Source: an uncultured Lachnospiraceae bacterium (lineage in GTDB: Bacteria > Bacillota > Clostridia > Lachnospirales > Lachnospiraceae). Taken from it: DNA of 27,649 bases. Below are positions 15,757 through 23,998 of the stretch, in pieces. The stretch spans positions 1 to 27,649 of the forward strand of contig CAJURT010000044.1 in NCBI GenBank assembly GCA_910588875.1. Direction: 5' to 3'. The notes beneath the pieces are model-generated. The model had not been told where the DNA came from. It made no database searches and saw nothing but the letters and a program-made list of their open reading frames with translations. Positions within the stretch are counted from its first letter, which is position 1, and the number at the start of each line of letters is the position of its first letter. The translations under genes and the position numbers were made by a program.

Positions 15757-15841
15757 ACTGTTTTAACCCATGGGGCAACAGCGGAACCCCGTTCCCAAGC
15801 CCCTCAACCCAGCCCAACAAAATCAAATGGAGGAATAGACC

Positions 15842-17068
15842 GTGAAACCATTACAAGGAGTAAAAGTAGTAGATTTAACCACCTATCTGGCAGCCCCTAC
15901 CACCGGCCGAGTACTCGGAGAATGGGGCGCTGACGTTGTAAAGATCGAGTCCGCCAAGGGCGATCCGGCCAGAACCCAGGGCGCCGTATTCAACATGCCC
16001 TTCACCGACGATGAGAACCTGGCATTCGACGTGGCCAACATGAACAAAAAGTTCATCACCCTGAACTTAAAAGACCCCAAAGGTCTTGAAATTGCCTACA
16101 AGCTGCTGGCAGAGGCAGACGTATTCTTAACCAACACCAGAACCAAGTCCCTGACCAAGCTGGGCCTGGACTATGATACCCTGAAAGAGAAATTCCCCAG
16201 GCTGATCTTCGCCCAGGTGCTGGGCTACGGAGAGAAGGGGCCGGAGAAGGATACCGCAGGCTTTGACGTAACCTGCTACATGGCAAGAGGCGGCGTGTTC
16301 GGAACCACGGTAAACCGCGGCGACGCACCCATGATTCCCACCAACGGCTTTGGCGATTTCCAGGTATCTCTGGCATTGGCTTCCGGTATCTGCGCTTCCC
16401 TGTATGCCCGTGAGAAGAGCGGCCAGGGCGACAAGATCACCATCAGCCTGCACCATTCTGCGGTATATGCCCTGAGCACAGGCCTGATCTCCGCTCAGTA
16501 CGGCAACCAGTATCCGAAGAACAGAAAAGAAGTTCCCAATCCTTTCAACAATGTATTCCGCACCAAGGACGGCAAGTGGCTGGTGCTGTGCTGTCCGGAA
16601 TATGACCGGGATTATGAAAAGATTATGACACTGCTGGGCAGAGAGGATATGATCGGCAACGAAAAATACATCCACTGTGCAGAGGTCAACAACAATAACC
16701 TGAATTCCGAGGTGACAGATATTCTGGATGCAGCCATGGCGAACTTCACAAGAGATGAACTGATGGCAAAATTCAAAGCCAATGATCTGGCCTGTGAGGC
16801 TGCTTACGAGCCCGTTGATATCTACAAGGACGAACAGGCTCATGCCAACAACGTACTGGCCAGGATTCCCTATCCCTCCGGAGAGAAATTCATGCCTACC
16901 AACCCGGTGAATTTCGCTTCCATGGGCAATCCGGAGTATGTGATCGGCGGTTCCCAGGGCGCCCACACCGTTGAACTGATGAAGCATCTGGGCTATTCCG
17001 ACGCTGAGATCGAGGAGGCGCTGGCCACCGGCGCTGCCACCGGCGAGACCAAGCTGAGAAAGCTGTAA
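15842..17068 (+). CDS. CaiB/BaiF-family (class III) CoA transferase
   Basis: A 408-residue class III CoA transferase. These enzymes move CoA between carboxylic acids through an aspartyl-CoA anhydride on the enzyme. The interlocked-dimer fold signature is clear: GVKVVDLTTYLAAPTTGRVL, GEWGADVVKIE, LNLKDPKG, and GFDVTCYMARGG with Asp142 as the predicted catalytic residue. It is especially like the HadA and FldA transferases of Clostridia, which act on 2-hydroxy or arylacrylic acids (IFAQVLGYGEKGP, then a GFD motif, then ARGG). The GTG start has GGAGG 6-10 nt before it. Beside a CoA ligase, the likely logic is that of CaiC and CaiB in carnitine metabolism: the ligase primes the first CoA ester and the transferase recycles CoA from product to fresh substrate. 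Confidence 0.9.
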   Translation: MKPLQGVKVVDLTTYLAAPTTGRVLGEWGADVVKIESAKGDPARTQGAVFNMPFTDDENLAFDVANMNKKFITLNLKDPKGLEIAYKLLAEADVFLTNTRTKSLTKLGLDYDTLKEKFPRLIFAQVLGYGEKGPEKDTAGFDVTCYMARGGVFGTTVNRGDAPMIPTNGFGDFQVSLALASGICASLYAREKSGQGDKITISLHHSAVYALSTGLISAQYGNQYPKNRKEVPNPFNNVFRTKDGKWLVLCCPEYDRDYEKIMTLLGREDMIGNEKYIHCAEVNNNNLNSEVTDILDAAMANFTRDELMAKFKANDLACEAAYEPVDIYKDEQAHANNVLARIPYPSGEKFMPTNPVNFASMGNPEYVIGGSQGAHTVELMKHLGYSDAEIEEALATGAATGETKLRKL

Positions 17069-17080
17069 CCCATTACTCAT

Positions 17081-17184
17081 AACAATTCCCGCCCGGGAAT
17101 TGTTGACATAATTCGGCAAGCAGCAGCAATTCCGGCAGATTCCCTTTGAAAAAGAAACACCCCGTAATGGCCGGATTGCTGCTG
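17081..17184 (+). other. Two strong intergenic hairpins before acyl-CoA dehydrogenase 2
   Basis: Hairpin A is AACAATTCCCG (17081-17091), CC, CGGGAATTGTT (17094-17104), perfect. Hairpin B pairs CAGCAGCAATTCCGGC (17121-17136) with GCCGGATTGCTGCTG (17170-17184), with one bulged base and a 33 nt loop. Neither has a T tail, so mRNA stabilisation or processing is more likely than termination. Confidence 0.75.
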
Positions 17185-17220
17185 TACTCCAATGAAAATT
17201 TTAAGGAAAGGTGAGACGAT

Positions 17221-18363
17221 ATGAGTTTACTTTACACCGACGAGCAAAAAGAACTGCTCGCCATGGTTCGCGAGATGGCGGAGAACGAAATCAAGCCTTA
17301 TGTTCAGGAAGCAGATGAAAAAGGCGAGTGCCCGAGGGAGTTGTTTGACTGGGGCTTCAAGATGGGGCTCCATATGCTGGAGATCCCGGAGGAGTACGGC
17401 GGAACCGGTCTTAGCTATGAGACCACAGCCATGATTTTTGAGGAACTGGCCAAGGTGGATGCAGGCTATGCCATCAGCTTTGTTACCTCCTTCGTTGCTT
17501 TGAGAAACGTTATCCTGGCCGGTACTCCGGAGCAGGGCAAGTACTTTGCCGATGTGGTAAAGCCTGGCAGATTCGCCGCCTTTGCACTGACGGAGCCCAA
17601 TGCCGGATCCGATCCGGGAGCCATGCGTGCCACTGCCGTAAAGGACGGCGACGATTATATTCTGAACGGCAATAAGACCTTTATCACCAACGGAGCCCTG
17701 GCTTCCATTATGGTGGGCTTCTTTAAGACCAGCCCGGAGAAAGGCAACCGGGGAATTTCCGCATTTATTGTGGATGCCGATGCGCCGGGGATCACCATTG
17801 GCAAGCATGAGAACAAGATGGGCCTGCGCCTTTCCAATACCACAGACGTTACCTTTGAGAATGTCCGGGTAAAAGCCTCCGCTATGCTGGGGGAAGAAGG
17901 CAGCGGCTTCAAGCTGGCTTTGAATGCCCTGAACCTGTCCCGTGCCTTCGTGGCAACCATGGCAGTGGGCATCATGCAGCGTGCCCTGGATGAGTCCGTG
18001 AAATATGCCAAGGAAAGAAAACAGTTCGGACAGCCGATCATCAACTTCCAGATGGTTCAGCAGATGCTGGCCGATATGGCGATTAAGATCGAAGCTTCCC
18101 GCTGCCTGGTGAATAATACCATGCGGATGATGGATAACGGCAGCCTGGTGCGGAAAGAGGGTTCCATCACCAAGACCTTTGTATCCGACTGCGCCCAGGA
18201 GGTTACCTCCAACGCGGTGCAGATCTTCGGCGGATACGGCTACAGCAAGGAGTATCCGGTGGAGAAGCTGATGCGTGACTGCAAGGTGTTCCAGATCTTC
18301 GAGGGAGCCAACCAGGTGCAGAGAATGACCATTGCCGGAGAACTTAACCGGGAATATAAATAA
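17221..18363 (+). CDS. Acyl-CoA dehydrogenase 2 (FAD, Etf-linked)
   Basis: A 380-residue acyl-CoA dehydrogenase of ordinary length with the standard motifs FALTEPNAGSDPGAM, LNGNKTFITNG, ERKQFGQPI, QIFGGYGY and the predicted catalytic Glu361 in FEGANQVQRM. It is clearly distinct from acyl-CoA dehydrogenase 1, so the pathway probably has two different oxidation or reduction steps, or two acyl substrates. It lies 27 bp upstream of etfB, the usual arrangement for a dehydrogenase that exchanges electrons with Etf (compare AcdA-EtfBA of Clostridium sporogenes). The start ATG has AAGG about 10 nt upstream. The substrate is not evident from the sequence. Confidence 0.9.
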   Translation: MSLLYTDEQKELLAMVREMAENEIKPYVQEADEKGECPRELFDWGFKMGLHMLEIPEEYGGTGLSYETTAMIFEELAKVDAGYAISFVTSFVALRNVILAGTPEQGKYFADVVKPGRFAAFALTEPNAGSDPGAMRATAVKDGDDYILNGNKTFITNGALASIMVGFFKTSPEKGNRGISAFIVDADAPGITIGKHENKMGLRLSNTTDVTFENVRVKASAMLGEEGSGFKLALNALNLSRAFVATMAVGIMQRALDESVKYAKERKQFGQPIINFQMVQQMLADMAIKIEASRCLVNNTMRMMDNGSLVRKEGSITKTFVSDCAQEVTSNAVQIFGGYGYSKEYPVEKLMRDCKVFQIFEGANQVQRMTIAGELNREYK

Positions 18364-18390
18364 AACCATATGATACGAGGAGGAAGCAAG

Positions 18391-19179
18391 ATGAACATTG
18401 TCGTTTGTATCAAGCAGGTTCCGGATACGACAGAGATCAAGATCGATCCGGTAAAGAATACATTGATCCGTCAGGGTGTTCCCAGCATTATGAACCCCTT
18501 TGACAAGAATGCCTTAGAGACTGCCCTGCAGTTAAAGGATGCCTACGGCGGCAAGGTAGTGGCGATTGCCATGGGACCCCAGCAGGCAAAGGCTGTGCTG
18601 CGCGAAGCCATTTCCATGGGGGCGGATGAAGGCTATCTGGTAACCGACCGTGCTTTCGGCGGTTCCGATACCTATGCCACCAGCTATATCCTTTCCCAGG
18701 CGATTGAGAAATTAGGGCCGTTTGACGTTATTATGGGCGGGAAACAGGCCATTGACGGAGATACCGGCCAGACGGCTCCCAGTATTGCCGAGCATCTGGG
18801 CGCAACCCGCCTGACCTATGTGCTGGATCTGAAGGCGGAGGGGGATAAGGTGATCGCCCGCCGTCAGGTAGAGGAAGGCATTGAAGTGATTGAGACGAAA
18901 TTCCCGGTGCTGTGCACGGCTACCAAGGAGAGCAACAAGCCGCGTTACGCTACGGTAAGCCGCAAGCTGTACTCTCTGCGCTGCGATATTCCGGAGTTGA
19001 CTATTGCCGATTTCCCGGACATCGATACCACCAAGATCGGCCTCAAGGGTTCTCCCACCAAGGTAAAAGCAACCTTTACCCCGAAGAGAACTGCAACCGG
19101 CGTCAACATCGAGGGCAACAGTCCGGCAGAGATGGCTGGCTCCCTGATCGACAAACTGGCAGAAGCCAAAGTACTGTAA
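18391..19179 (+). CDS. etfB: Electron transfer flavoprotein beta subunit
   Basis: A 262-residue EtfB: MNIVVCIKQVPDTTEIKIDP at the start, then the AMGP and VIMGGKQAIDGDTGQTAPSI elements and the EtfB signature ATKESNKPRYATVSRK. The start chosen is ATG 18391, directly after GAGGAGGAAGCAAG; an in-frame ATG 21 nt earlier would place the ribosome site inside the gene. With EtfA it carries electrons between the acyl-CoA dehydrogenases and the cell's redox pool. Some clostridial EtfAB pairs bifurcate electrons to ferredoxin, and this cannot be decided by eye here. It is spaced 13 bp from etfA. Confidence 0.96.
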   Translation: MNIVVCIKQVPDTTEIKIDPVKNTLIRQGVPSIMNPFDKNALETALQLKDAYGGKVVAIAMGPQQAKAVLREAISMGADEGYLVTDRAFGGSDTYATSYILSQAIEKLGPFDVIMGGKQAIDGDTGQTAPSIAEHLGATRLTYVLDLKAEGDKVIARRQVEEGIEVIETKFPVLCTATKESNKPRYATVSRKLYSLRCDIPELTIADFPDIDTTKIGLKGSPTKVKATFTPKRTATGVNIEGNSPAEMAGSLIDKLAEAKVL

Positions 19180-19192
19180 GGAGGTTAAGACC

Positions 19193-20203
19193 ATGAGCTT
19201 TGAGACATGTAAAGATGTATGGGTATTTATCGAATGCTTCCAGGGCGAGCCAAAGAGTGTAGGGCTGGAGTTGCTGGGACAGGGAAGAAAGCTGGCCGAC
19301 GGCTTAAAACAGCAGCTTTGCGCTGTTGTTATCGGAAAAGATGTGGATGCTGCCGTGAAGGCTGCCGCAGAGTACGGCGCCGAGAAGGTTTATGTGGTGA
19401 AGGGCGACGAGTATGAGAACTACAGTGCAGATGCCTATGGCCACGCGTTTTTAAAGCTGTGTGAGAAATACGACCCCAATACCATTCTGGTGGGCGCTAC
19501 GGTCAACGGCCGTGACTTAGGTTCCAAGCTGGCAGTCAGCCTGCACACCGGCCTGACCGCCGACTGTACCGCACTGAGTGTGGAAGAGGAGAGCGGAAAT
19601 GTGGTGTGGGAGCGTCCTGCTTTCGGCGGCAACCTGTATGCCCAGATCCTGTGCAGCGAGACCCGTCCCCAGATGGGAACCTGCCGTCCCGGCGCTTTCA
19701 AGAAGGGACAGCCGAACCCGGACAATAAACCGGAGGTGATCGAGGAGAATATCCATACTCCGGCAGAGCAGATCCGCACCAAGGTGGTTGAATTTATCAA
19801 AGCCGCCGAAGATCAGGGGATGCGTCTGGACGAGGCGGATGTGATTGTGTCCGGCGGCCGTGCCATGAAGAACGCGGAGAACTTTGCCGTGCTCCAGGAA
19901 CTGGCAGACGTGCTGGGCGGGACCGTCGGCTGCTCCCGTGCGGCGGTGGATGCGGGCTGGATGCCCCAGTCCCGTCAGGTCGGACAGACCGGGTCCACGG
20001 TTTCCCCGAAGATTTATTTTGCCTGCGGAATCTCCGGCGCTGTCCAGCATGTGGCCGGCATGAGCGAATCCGGAACAATCGTAGCAATTAATAAAGACGA
20101 GACGGCTCCCATCTTTGAGGTGGCGGATTATGGTATCGTAGGCGATCTGTTTGAGGTAGTTCCGGCGCTGGTGAAGGAATTAAAGGCCAGACAGCAGGCA
20201 TAA
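19193..20203 (+). CDS. etfA: Electron transfer flavoprotein alpha subunit
   Basis: A 336-residue EtfA. N-terminal domain 1-200, then the FAD-binding C-terminal domain with IVSGGRAMKNAENF and the family signature SRAAVDAGWMPQSRQVGQTG (about 248-267), then SPKIYFACGISGAVQHVAGM. No N-terminal ferredoxin extension is present, unlike EtfA proteins fused to 4Fe-4S domains. AAGGAGG precedes the ATG by 9 nt. It pairs with EtfB to serve the two acyl-CoA dehydrogenases of the cluster. Confidence 0.96.
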   Translation: MSFETCKDVWVFIECFQGEPKSVGLELLGQGRKLADGLKQQLCAVVIGKDVDAAVKAAAEYGAEKVYVVKGDEYENYSADAYGHAFLKLCEKYDPNTILVGATVNGRDLGSKLAVSLHTGLTADCTALSVEEESGNVVWERPAFGGNLYAQILCSETRPQMGTCRPGAFKKGQPNPDNKPEVIEENIHTPAEQIRTKVVEFIKAAEDQGMRLDEADVIVSGGRAMKNAENFAVLQELADVLGGTVGCSRAAVDAGWMPQSRQVGQTGSTVSPKIYFACGISGAVQHVAGMSESGTIVAINKDETAPIFEVADYGIVGDLFEVVPALVKELKARQQA

Positions 20204-20217
20204 AGGAATGGCCATGA

Positions 20218-20256
20218 CCGTTCCGCCAGACAGTACAGACTTCTCTGGCGGAGCGG
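20218..20256 (+). other. Strong hairpin between etfA and the CoA ligase gene
   Basis: CCGTTCCGCCAGA (20218-20230) pairs with TCTGGCGGAGCGG (20244-20256) over 13 positions with one G-U, loop of 13 nt. There is no T tract. It ends 7 nt before the AGGAG site of the ligase gene, so it could shield the upstream mRNA or affect ligase translation. Confidence 0.7.
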
Positions 20257-20275
20257 TGGTGGCAGGAGATCGATT

Positions 20276-21910
20276 ATGTTCGAAGAAAGAAAGATTAATG
20301 AAAAACATCGGGAGCAGTACCGCAGGCTGGGGTACTGGAACGACCAGACGCTTTTAGACTGCTGGGAAGCCACGGTAGAGAAATTTCCGGATCGGGAGTA
20401 TGTTGTGGATGACCGGGGTTTCCGCTATACTTATAAGCAGATGGATGAGGCGGCCGCAAGGGTAGCGGCATTCCTTGTAGAGACCGGGGTTCGTCCCCGG
20501 GATACCGTGTCCTATCAGCTGCCGATCTGGAGTGAGTTTGCCATGCTGACCATAGCCTGCTTTAAGGCAGGGGCAGTGGCCCATCCCATAGCCATGTCCT
20601 ATGAGGAAAAGGAATTGATCCGGAGCATGAACGTGACGGAATCCAAGGTGTACTTCGGAACCACCTTTTTCTACAAAACGGACTATGAGAAGCGGATTCT
20701 GGCAGTGAAGGATCAGATTCCCACCCTGAAAAAGATAGTCCTTCTGGATTATACCAGGGAACGGGAGCATGATTTGCCGGTGCTGAGGGAAATCCTGGAA
20801 AGCTATGAGCCTTTTAAAAAGGAAGAATGTGTCCACACCCTGACCGGGGAGGACATAGCAGTGATCTTGTGTACCTCGGGAACCACCGGGGGCACAAAGG
20901 GAGTCATGCTGAGTCATGATAATGTCCGCTACAGCGAGGATACCTTTAACAAGGAACTGAAGCTGACCGAGGAAGACATCATGTTCATGCCCGCCCCCCT
21001 TCACCATGCAACAGGATTTCACCATGCGGTGATTGCCACCATGCTCCACGGAGCGAAGATGGTATTGCAGCAGAAATATCACTGCCGGGCAGCCATTGAC
21101 CTGATGAATCAGGAAAAATGCACTTATTCCATGGGCGCCACCCCCTTTATCTATGATATCCTGCGGGAATTGGATACCAACGGAGGAGCCCTGCCCCACT
21201 TGAAGTTTTATCTGTGCGGAGGAGCCCCGGTGCCTGGGTACATGGTACAGCGGGCGTGGAAGTTCGGGATTTTGCTCTGTGAGGTGTATGGTTCCACGGA
21301 AAGCGTGCCCCATGTGTTTGTCCGCCCGGAGGAGGCTCTGGCACTAAACGGCACAACCTCGGGAAGAGCCATGGCCGGGGTGGAGGTCAAGGTAGTGGAT
21401 GACGAGGGCAACGAGGTGCCCCGGGGGACACCGGGAGAGGAACTGTCCCGGGGGCCCAGCGTGTTTGTGGGATATCTGAAGGCCCGGGAGATCACCGACG
21501 GAGTGCTGGACGACGAGGGCTGGTTCCACAGCGGGGATCTGTGCGTGATGGACGAGGCCGGCAATATCCACATCATCGGCAGGAAGAAGGACATGATTGT
21601 CCGGGGGGGAGAGAACCTCAATTCCAACGAAATCAACGATATGCTGGAGGGCTGCCCGGGAATGGGAGACCACACCATCATCGGCATGCCGGATGACAGG
21701 CTGGGAGAGCGGATCTGCGCCTTTGCAGTGCCTTTGCCGGGAAGTGAGAAGCTTTGCCTGGAGGACGTGATTGCCTATCTGAAGGGAAAGAATGTGCCGA
21801 AGCGTTTCTGGCCGGAGCGCCTGGAACTGATCGACAGGATTCCCCATACCGGCAGCGGGAAGGTGAAGAAGTACTTACTGCAGGAGGAACTGAAGAAAAG
21901 GAATCCGTGA
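20276..21910 (+). CDS. Acyl-CoA ligase (AMP-forming, ANL superfamily)
   Basis: A 544-residue adenylate-forming ligase that activates a carboxylic acid to its CoA thioester using ATP. Motifs: phosphate loop TSGTTGGTKG (200-209), YGSTE (338-342), GDL (420-422), hinge GRKKDMIVRGGENLN (435-449) and the catalytic C-terminal Lys529 in HTGSGKVKK. Its overall pattern is like CaiC (carnitine), AliA (cyclohexanecarboxylate) and YdiD of E. coli, with LHHATGFHHAVIATMLHGA in the acyl pocket region. In this cluster it is the probable entry step for the transported acid. It follows etfA by 72 bp, including a hairpin. Confidence 0.9.
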   Translation: MFEERKINEKHREQYRRLGYWNDQTLLDCWEATVEKFPDREYVVDDRGFRYTYKQMDEAAARVAAFLVETGVRPRDTVSYQLPIWSEFAMLTIACFKAGAVAHPIAMSYEEKELIRSMNVTESKVYFGTTFFYKTDYEKRILAVKDQIPTLKKIVLLDYTREREHDLPVLREILESYEPFKKEECVHTLTGEDIAVILCTSGTTGGTKGVMLSHDNVRYSEDTFNKELKLTEEDIMFMPAPLHHATGFHHAVIATMLHGAKMVLQQKYHCRAAIDLMNQEKCTYSMGATPFIYDILRELDTNGGALPHLKFYLCGGAPVPGYMVQRAWKFGILLCEVYGSTESVPHVFVRPEEALALNGTTSGRAMAGVEVKVVDDEGNEVPRGTPGEELSRGPSVFVGYLKAREITDGVLDDEGWFHSGDLCVMDEAGNIHIIGRKKDMIVRGGENLNSNEINDMLEGCPGMGDHTIIGMPDDRLGERICAFAVPLPGSEKLCLEDVIAYLKGKNVPKRFWPERLELIDRIPHTGSGKVKKYLLQEELKKRNP

Positions 21911-21962
21911 GAAGGCAGGAACTTCGATTGGTGAGAGAAAAAGAAGGAAGGGATGATTGTTC

Positions 21963-22517
21963 ATGATTGAACAGAAATTCGGGCCCAGGAGATGCCGGGA
22001 CACCAGGAAACCCCTGGCCAGCCAGTGCCCGGAGGTGGCGTTTTACCGTTGCATGGAGTGCGGGGCGCTGTTTCCGGTGACCGGGGGCAAAGGCGCTGAG
22101 GAGAAGGAGATTGTCTGCTGCGGCCAGAAGGCCAGGCGGCTGGAGCCGGTGGATAGCGAGACGGCCGGCAGCCAGATCCAGGTGACCTACCAGATTACCG
22201 GCGGATACAATGACAACGCTGTCCGGGTGTCCTGGAAATGCCCTTCCCCCAAAGATCATCCGGAGTGGATTTATCTGAAAACATTTACCGGCGGGTATCT
22301 GAAATATGTGTCCTCAGAAAAACGCCCGCCGATGGTGTTTGCACTGGCGGACACGGATGCCTTCGCCTACTGCGACGAGGATCCCTGCCTGGAGTGCGTA
22401 TTCCGGTGCAAGAGGGGATTTATCATTTACGTTTATGACAGCAGGGCGGGGCTGATTGAGGTTCCCTTGGACAAAATGAATGCCCAGTGGCAGTCAGGAG
22501 CGAAAAAGGAAGGGTGA
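21963..22517 (+). CDS. Desulfoferrodoxin-like iron protein with an altered second centre
   Basis: A 184-residue protein (start ATG 21963 after GGAAGGG). Residues 28-62 resemble desulforedoxin: YRCMECG (Cys30, Cys33) and IVCCGQ (Cys52, Cys53), four cysteines for a rubredoxin-type iron. Residues about 75-170 follow the outline of a superoxide reductase domain (VRVSW...HPEWIYLKTF...YLKYV...RPPMVFAL). The site is changed, however: the HPMxxxH motif reads CPSPKDH, keeping only His99, and the closing CNxHG ligand pair reads CVFRC. Extra cysteines lie at 93, 137, 142, 145 and 149. Classical superoxide reductase activity is therefore unlikely. A redox carrier or sensor role in the pathway, or a new metal site, is possible. 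Family placement is by eye. Confidence 0.6.
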   Translation: MIEQKFGPRRCRDTRKPLASQCPEVAFYRCMECGALFPVTGGKGAEEKEIVCCGQKARRLEPVDSETAGSQIQVTYQITGGYNDNAVRVSWKCPSPKDHPEWIYLKTFTGGYLKYVSSEKRPPMVFALADTDAFAYCDEDPCLECVFRCKRGFIIYVYDSRAGLIEVPLDKMNAQWQSGAKKEG

Positions 22518-22539
22518 AAAGGCGTTTTTTTACCTTTGA

Positions 22540-22567
22540 TTGTTAAGAAAATGACGAAAAGTATAGA
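22540..22567 (+). promoter_or_regulatory. Possible internal promoter for the transporter genes
   Basis: TTGTTA (22540-22545), 16 bp, TATAGA (22562-22567). It lies in the A/T-rich 93 bp gap before the first permease, so the transporters could be expressed apart from the catabolic enzymes. Confidence 0.4.
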
Positions 22568-22610
22568 AAAAATCTATTAATTTGGGAAATACCAGAGAGG
22601 GGTAAGTGAA

Positions 22611-23906
22611 ATGGAGAATTCAGCAACAAATCCGGCCAATCGGGTCGATTGGAGAACCGTGCTCGTGTTTGTATCGATTGCTTTCAGTTCTCAATGTGGC
22701 GGAGGTTTTGCATCAGGTTCCACCCCATGGACATATTTCTTCCGGAATACGGGCTTTTACGGGATGCTTCCCGTGGTAACGCAGCCGTATTTCTGCCTGT
22801 TTATGCCCTTTGCTGTGGCGGCTATCAACTGTTTTACGATTTATTTCTTTATGAAGTTTGCTATGGATTTCAGAACCTTTGACTATAGCAATTTCCTGGC
22901 GAAGTACGGTTCCCGTTTCTGTGGCGGGATCTTTGCCAAGCCGATGCAGTACATTTATGAGTTTAATTTCAACTGGCTGCTGATTGTGTGTATGGCTTTG
23001 GCCTATTCCACATCCGGCTCGGCGCTGCAGGAACTGACAGGGATTCCGTATCTGGCGTCCACGCTGATCATCGGAGTGATTATGTTCGTCCTCTGCATGA
23101 AAGGAACGGATCTGGTCCGTAAAAACGCCGTGTTTATGAGCGCCGTGATTTTTATCGCGCTGGTTGCCGTCCATATTCCCAATATTATTTTTAATGTAAC
23201 CTCAGGAAGGCTGAGCACGGAGATGGGAGTGATGTCTCAGCTGATTCATGATGATATCGCGGCAGGTGTGGGAAGCTTTGTGAAATATCTGCTGGTGGCT
23301 TTCTGCTGGGCTTATATTTTCTCCGGGCAGAACCTGGCAGGCTTTGGCGCTTATGTAAACCATGCGCAGCTGTTTACCAACAAAAAGACCCTGCGCTGGG
23401 CAGTGGTATTGTCTGTGATCGCCAACTGGGCGTTTCTGGAGATGAACGTAATCAACCTGGCGTCCAATTATTCGGCTGTGTATGACGGCTGGGCCAACGG
23501 AAGGGCAGTTTACACCATCCTGGTGGTTCAGAACGGATTCGGTTCCGGCGCCATTAAGGCTGTGCTTCTGACCTTGATTACCATCGCTATCTTTTTTGCC
23601 ACGATTTCTACGGCAATCAATTATGCCCAGGGCTTCAATGACCGTATTCTGAACTGGTATCAGAAGATGAAGAATGAGGATCCGAAGGTTTCCGCAGAAA
23701 AGAGAAATAAACGGGGCGCTGTTTTGACTCTGCTCTATGTGATCCTGACCTGGGCGGTGTCTCAGATGGGACTTACCGCGCTGGTATCCAAGGGCCTGAC
23801 CTTTGCTTCGATTATCACTCTGTTTACGTTGATTATTCCGACAATTCTCAATGTGATAATCAAGTGGCCGGATGCGGATTATGCGAATCTGAAGAAAGAG
23901 AAATAA
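22611..23906 (+). CDS. YkvI-like membrane transporter (APC superfamily)
   Basis: A 431-residue, very hydrophobic protein with about 10-12 membrane segments. The N-terminal SSQCGGGFASGSTPWTYFF closely matches the first-helix motif of the YkvI family (G-[AG]-GFASG-x-E-...-FF), which belongs to the APC/LeuT-fold superfamily. Other features are NWLLIVCMALAYSTSGSAL and FCWAYIFSGQNLAGFGAY. YkvI members have no well-established substrate. Position directly after the CoA ligase and iron protein suggests uptake or exchange of the pathway's acid. GAGGGG lies about 10 nt before the ATG. Confidence 0.7.
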   Translation: MENSATNPANRVDWRTVLVFVSIAFSSQCGGGFASGSTPWTYFFRNTGFYGMLPVVTQPYFCLFMPFAVAAINCFTIYFFMKFAMDFRTFDYSNFLAKYGSRFCGGIFAKPMQYIYEFNFNWLLIVCMALAYSTSGSALQELTGIPYLASTLIIGVIMFVLCMKGTDLVRKNAVFMSAVIFIALVAVHIPNIIFNVTSGRLSTEMGVMSQLIHDDIAAGVGSFVKYLLVAFCWAYIFSGQNLAGFGAYVNHAQLFTNKKTLRWAVVLSVIANWAFLEMNVINLASNYSAVYDGWANGRAVYTILVVQNGFGSGAIKAVLLTLITIAIFFATISTAINYAQGFNDRILNWYQKMKNEDPKVSAEKRNKRGAVLTLLYVILTWAVSQMGLTALVSKGLTFASIITLFTLIIPTILNVIIKWPDADYANLKKEK

Positions 23907-23916
23907 AAGCTGTTGT

Positions 23917-23970
23917 TTTTTCCCGTGTGCTTTGCGGGATTGGGAAATGGCTGTAAGGCACACGGAAAAA
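23917..23970 (+). other. Intergenic hairpin between the two permease genes
   Basis: CCGTGTGC (23923-23930) pairs with GCACACGG (23958-23965). A T run before it and an A run after it extend the stem. There is no T tail on the plus strand, so on this strand it is unlikely to terminate fully; partial polarity or mRNA protection is possible. Confidence 0.55.
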
Positions 23971-23998
23971 TATAAATTTCATTACAGGAGGATATAAT

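Larger units (their letters stand above)
15268..15841 (+). other. 574 bp structured intergenic region between acyl-CoA dehydrogenase 1 and the CoA transferase
   Basis: Contains, in order, a 131 bp element bounded by an 8 bp inverted repeat (15272-15402), a five-unit tandem array of palindromes (15421-15676), an intrinsic terminator (15721-15756) and a sixth, partial palindrome (GGAAC-CCC-GTTCC, about 15784-15796). No second promoter was recognised, so the CoA transferase is probably reached by readthrough. Confidence 0.7.

Noticed and set aside
15312..15766. Three long overlapping plus-strand open frames (129, 105 and 94 codons) with repeated Trp-Glu-Pro/Pro-Lys-Glu peptides
   Set aside because: They come from the palindrome array, which lacks stops in all three frames. 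Most unit lengths are not multiples of three, so the repeats change frame, and there are no ribosome sites.
14083..20203. Reductive amino-acid (Fld/Had) pathway
   Set aside because: The CoA transferase resembles HadA/FldA, but no 2-hydroxyacyl-CoA dehydratase, activator or 2-hydroxyacid dehydrogenase is in the window.
14083..21910. Carnitine (cai) operon
   Set aside because: The CoA transferase, dehydrogenase and ligase fit, but there is no CaiD hydratase and no BCCT-type CaiT transporter. A YdiB-like dehydrogenase and GntP permease are present instead.
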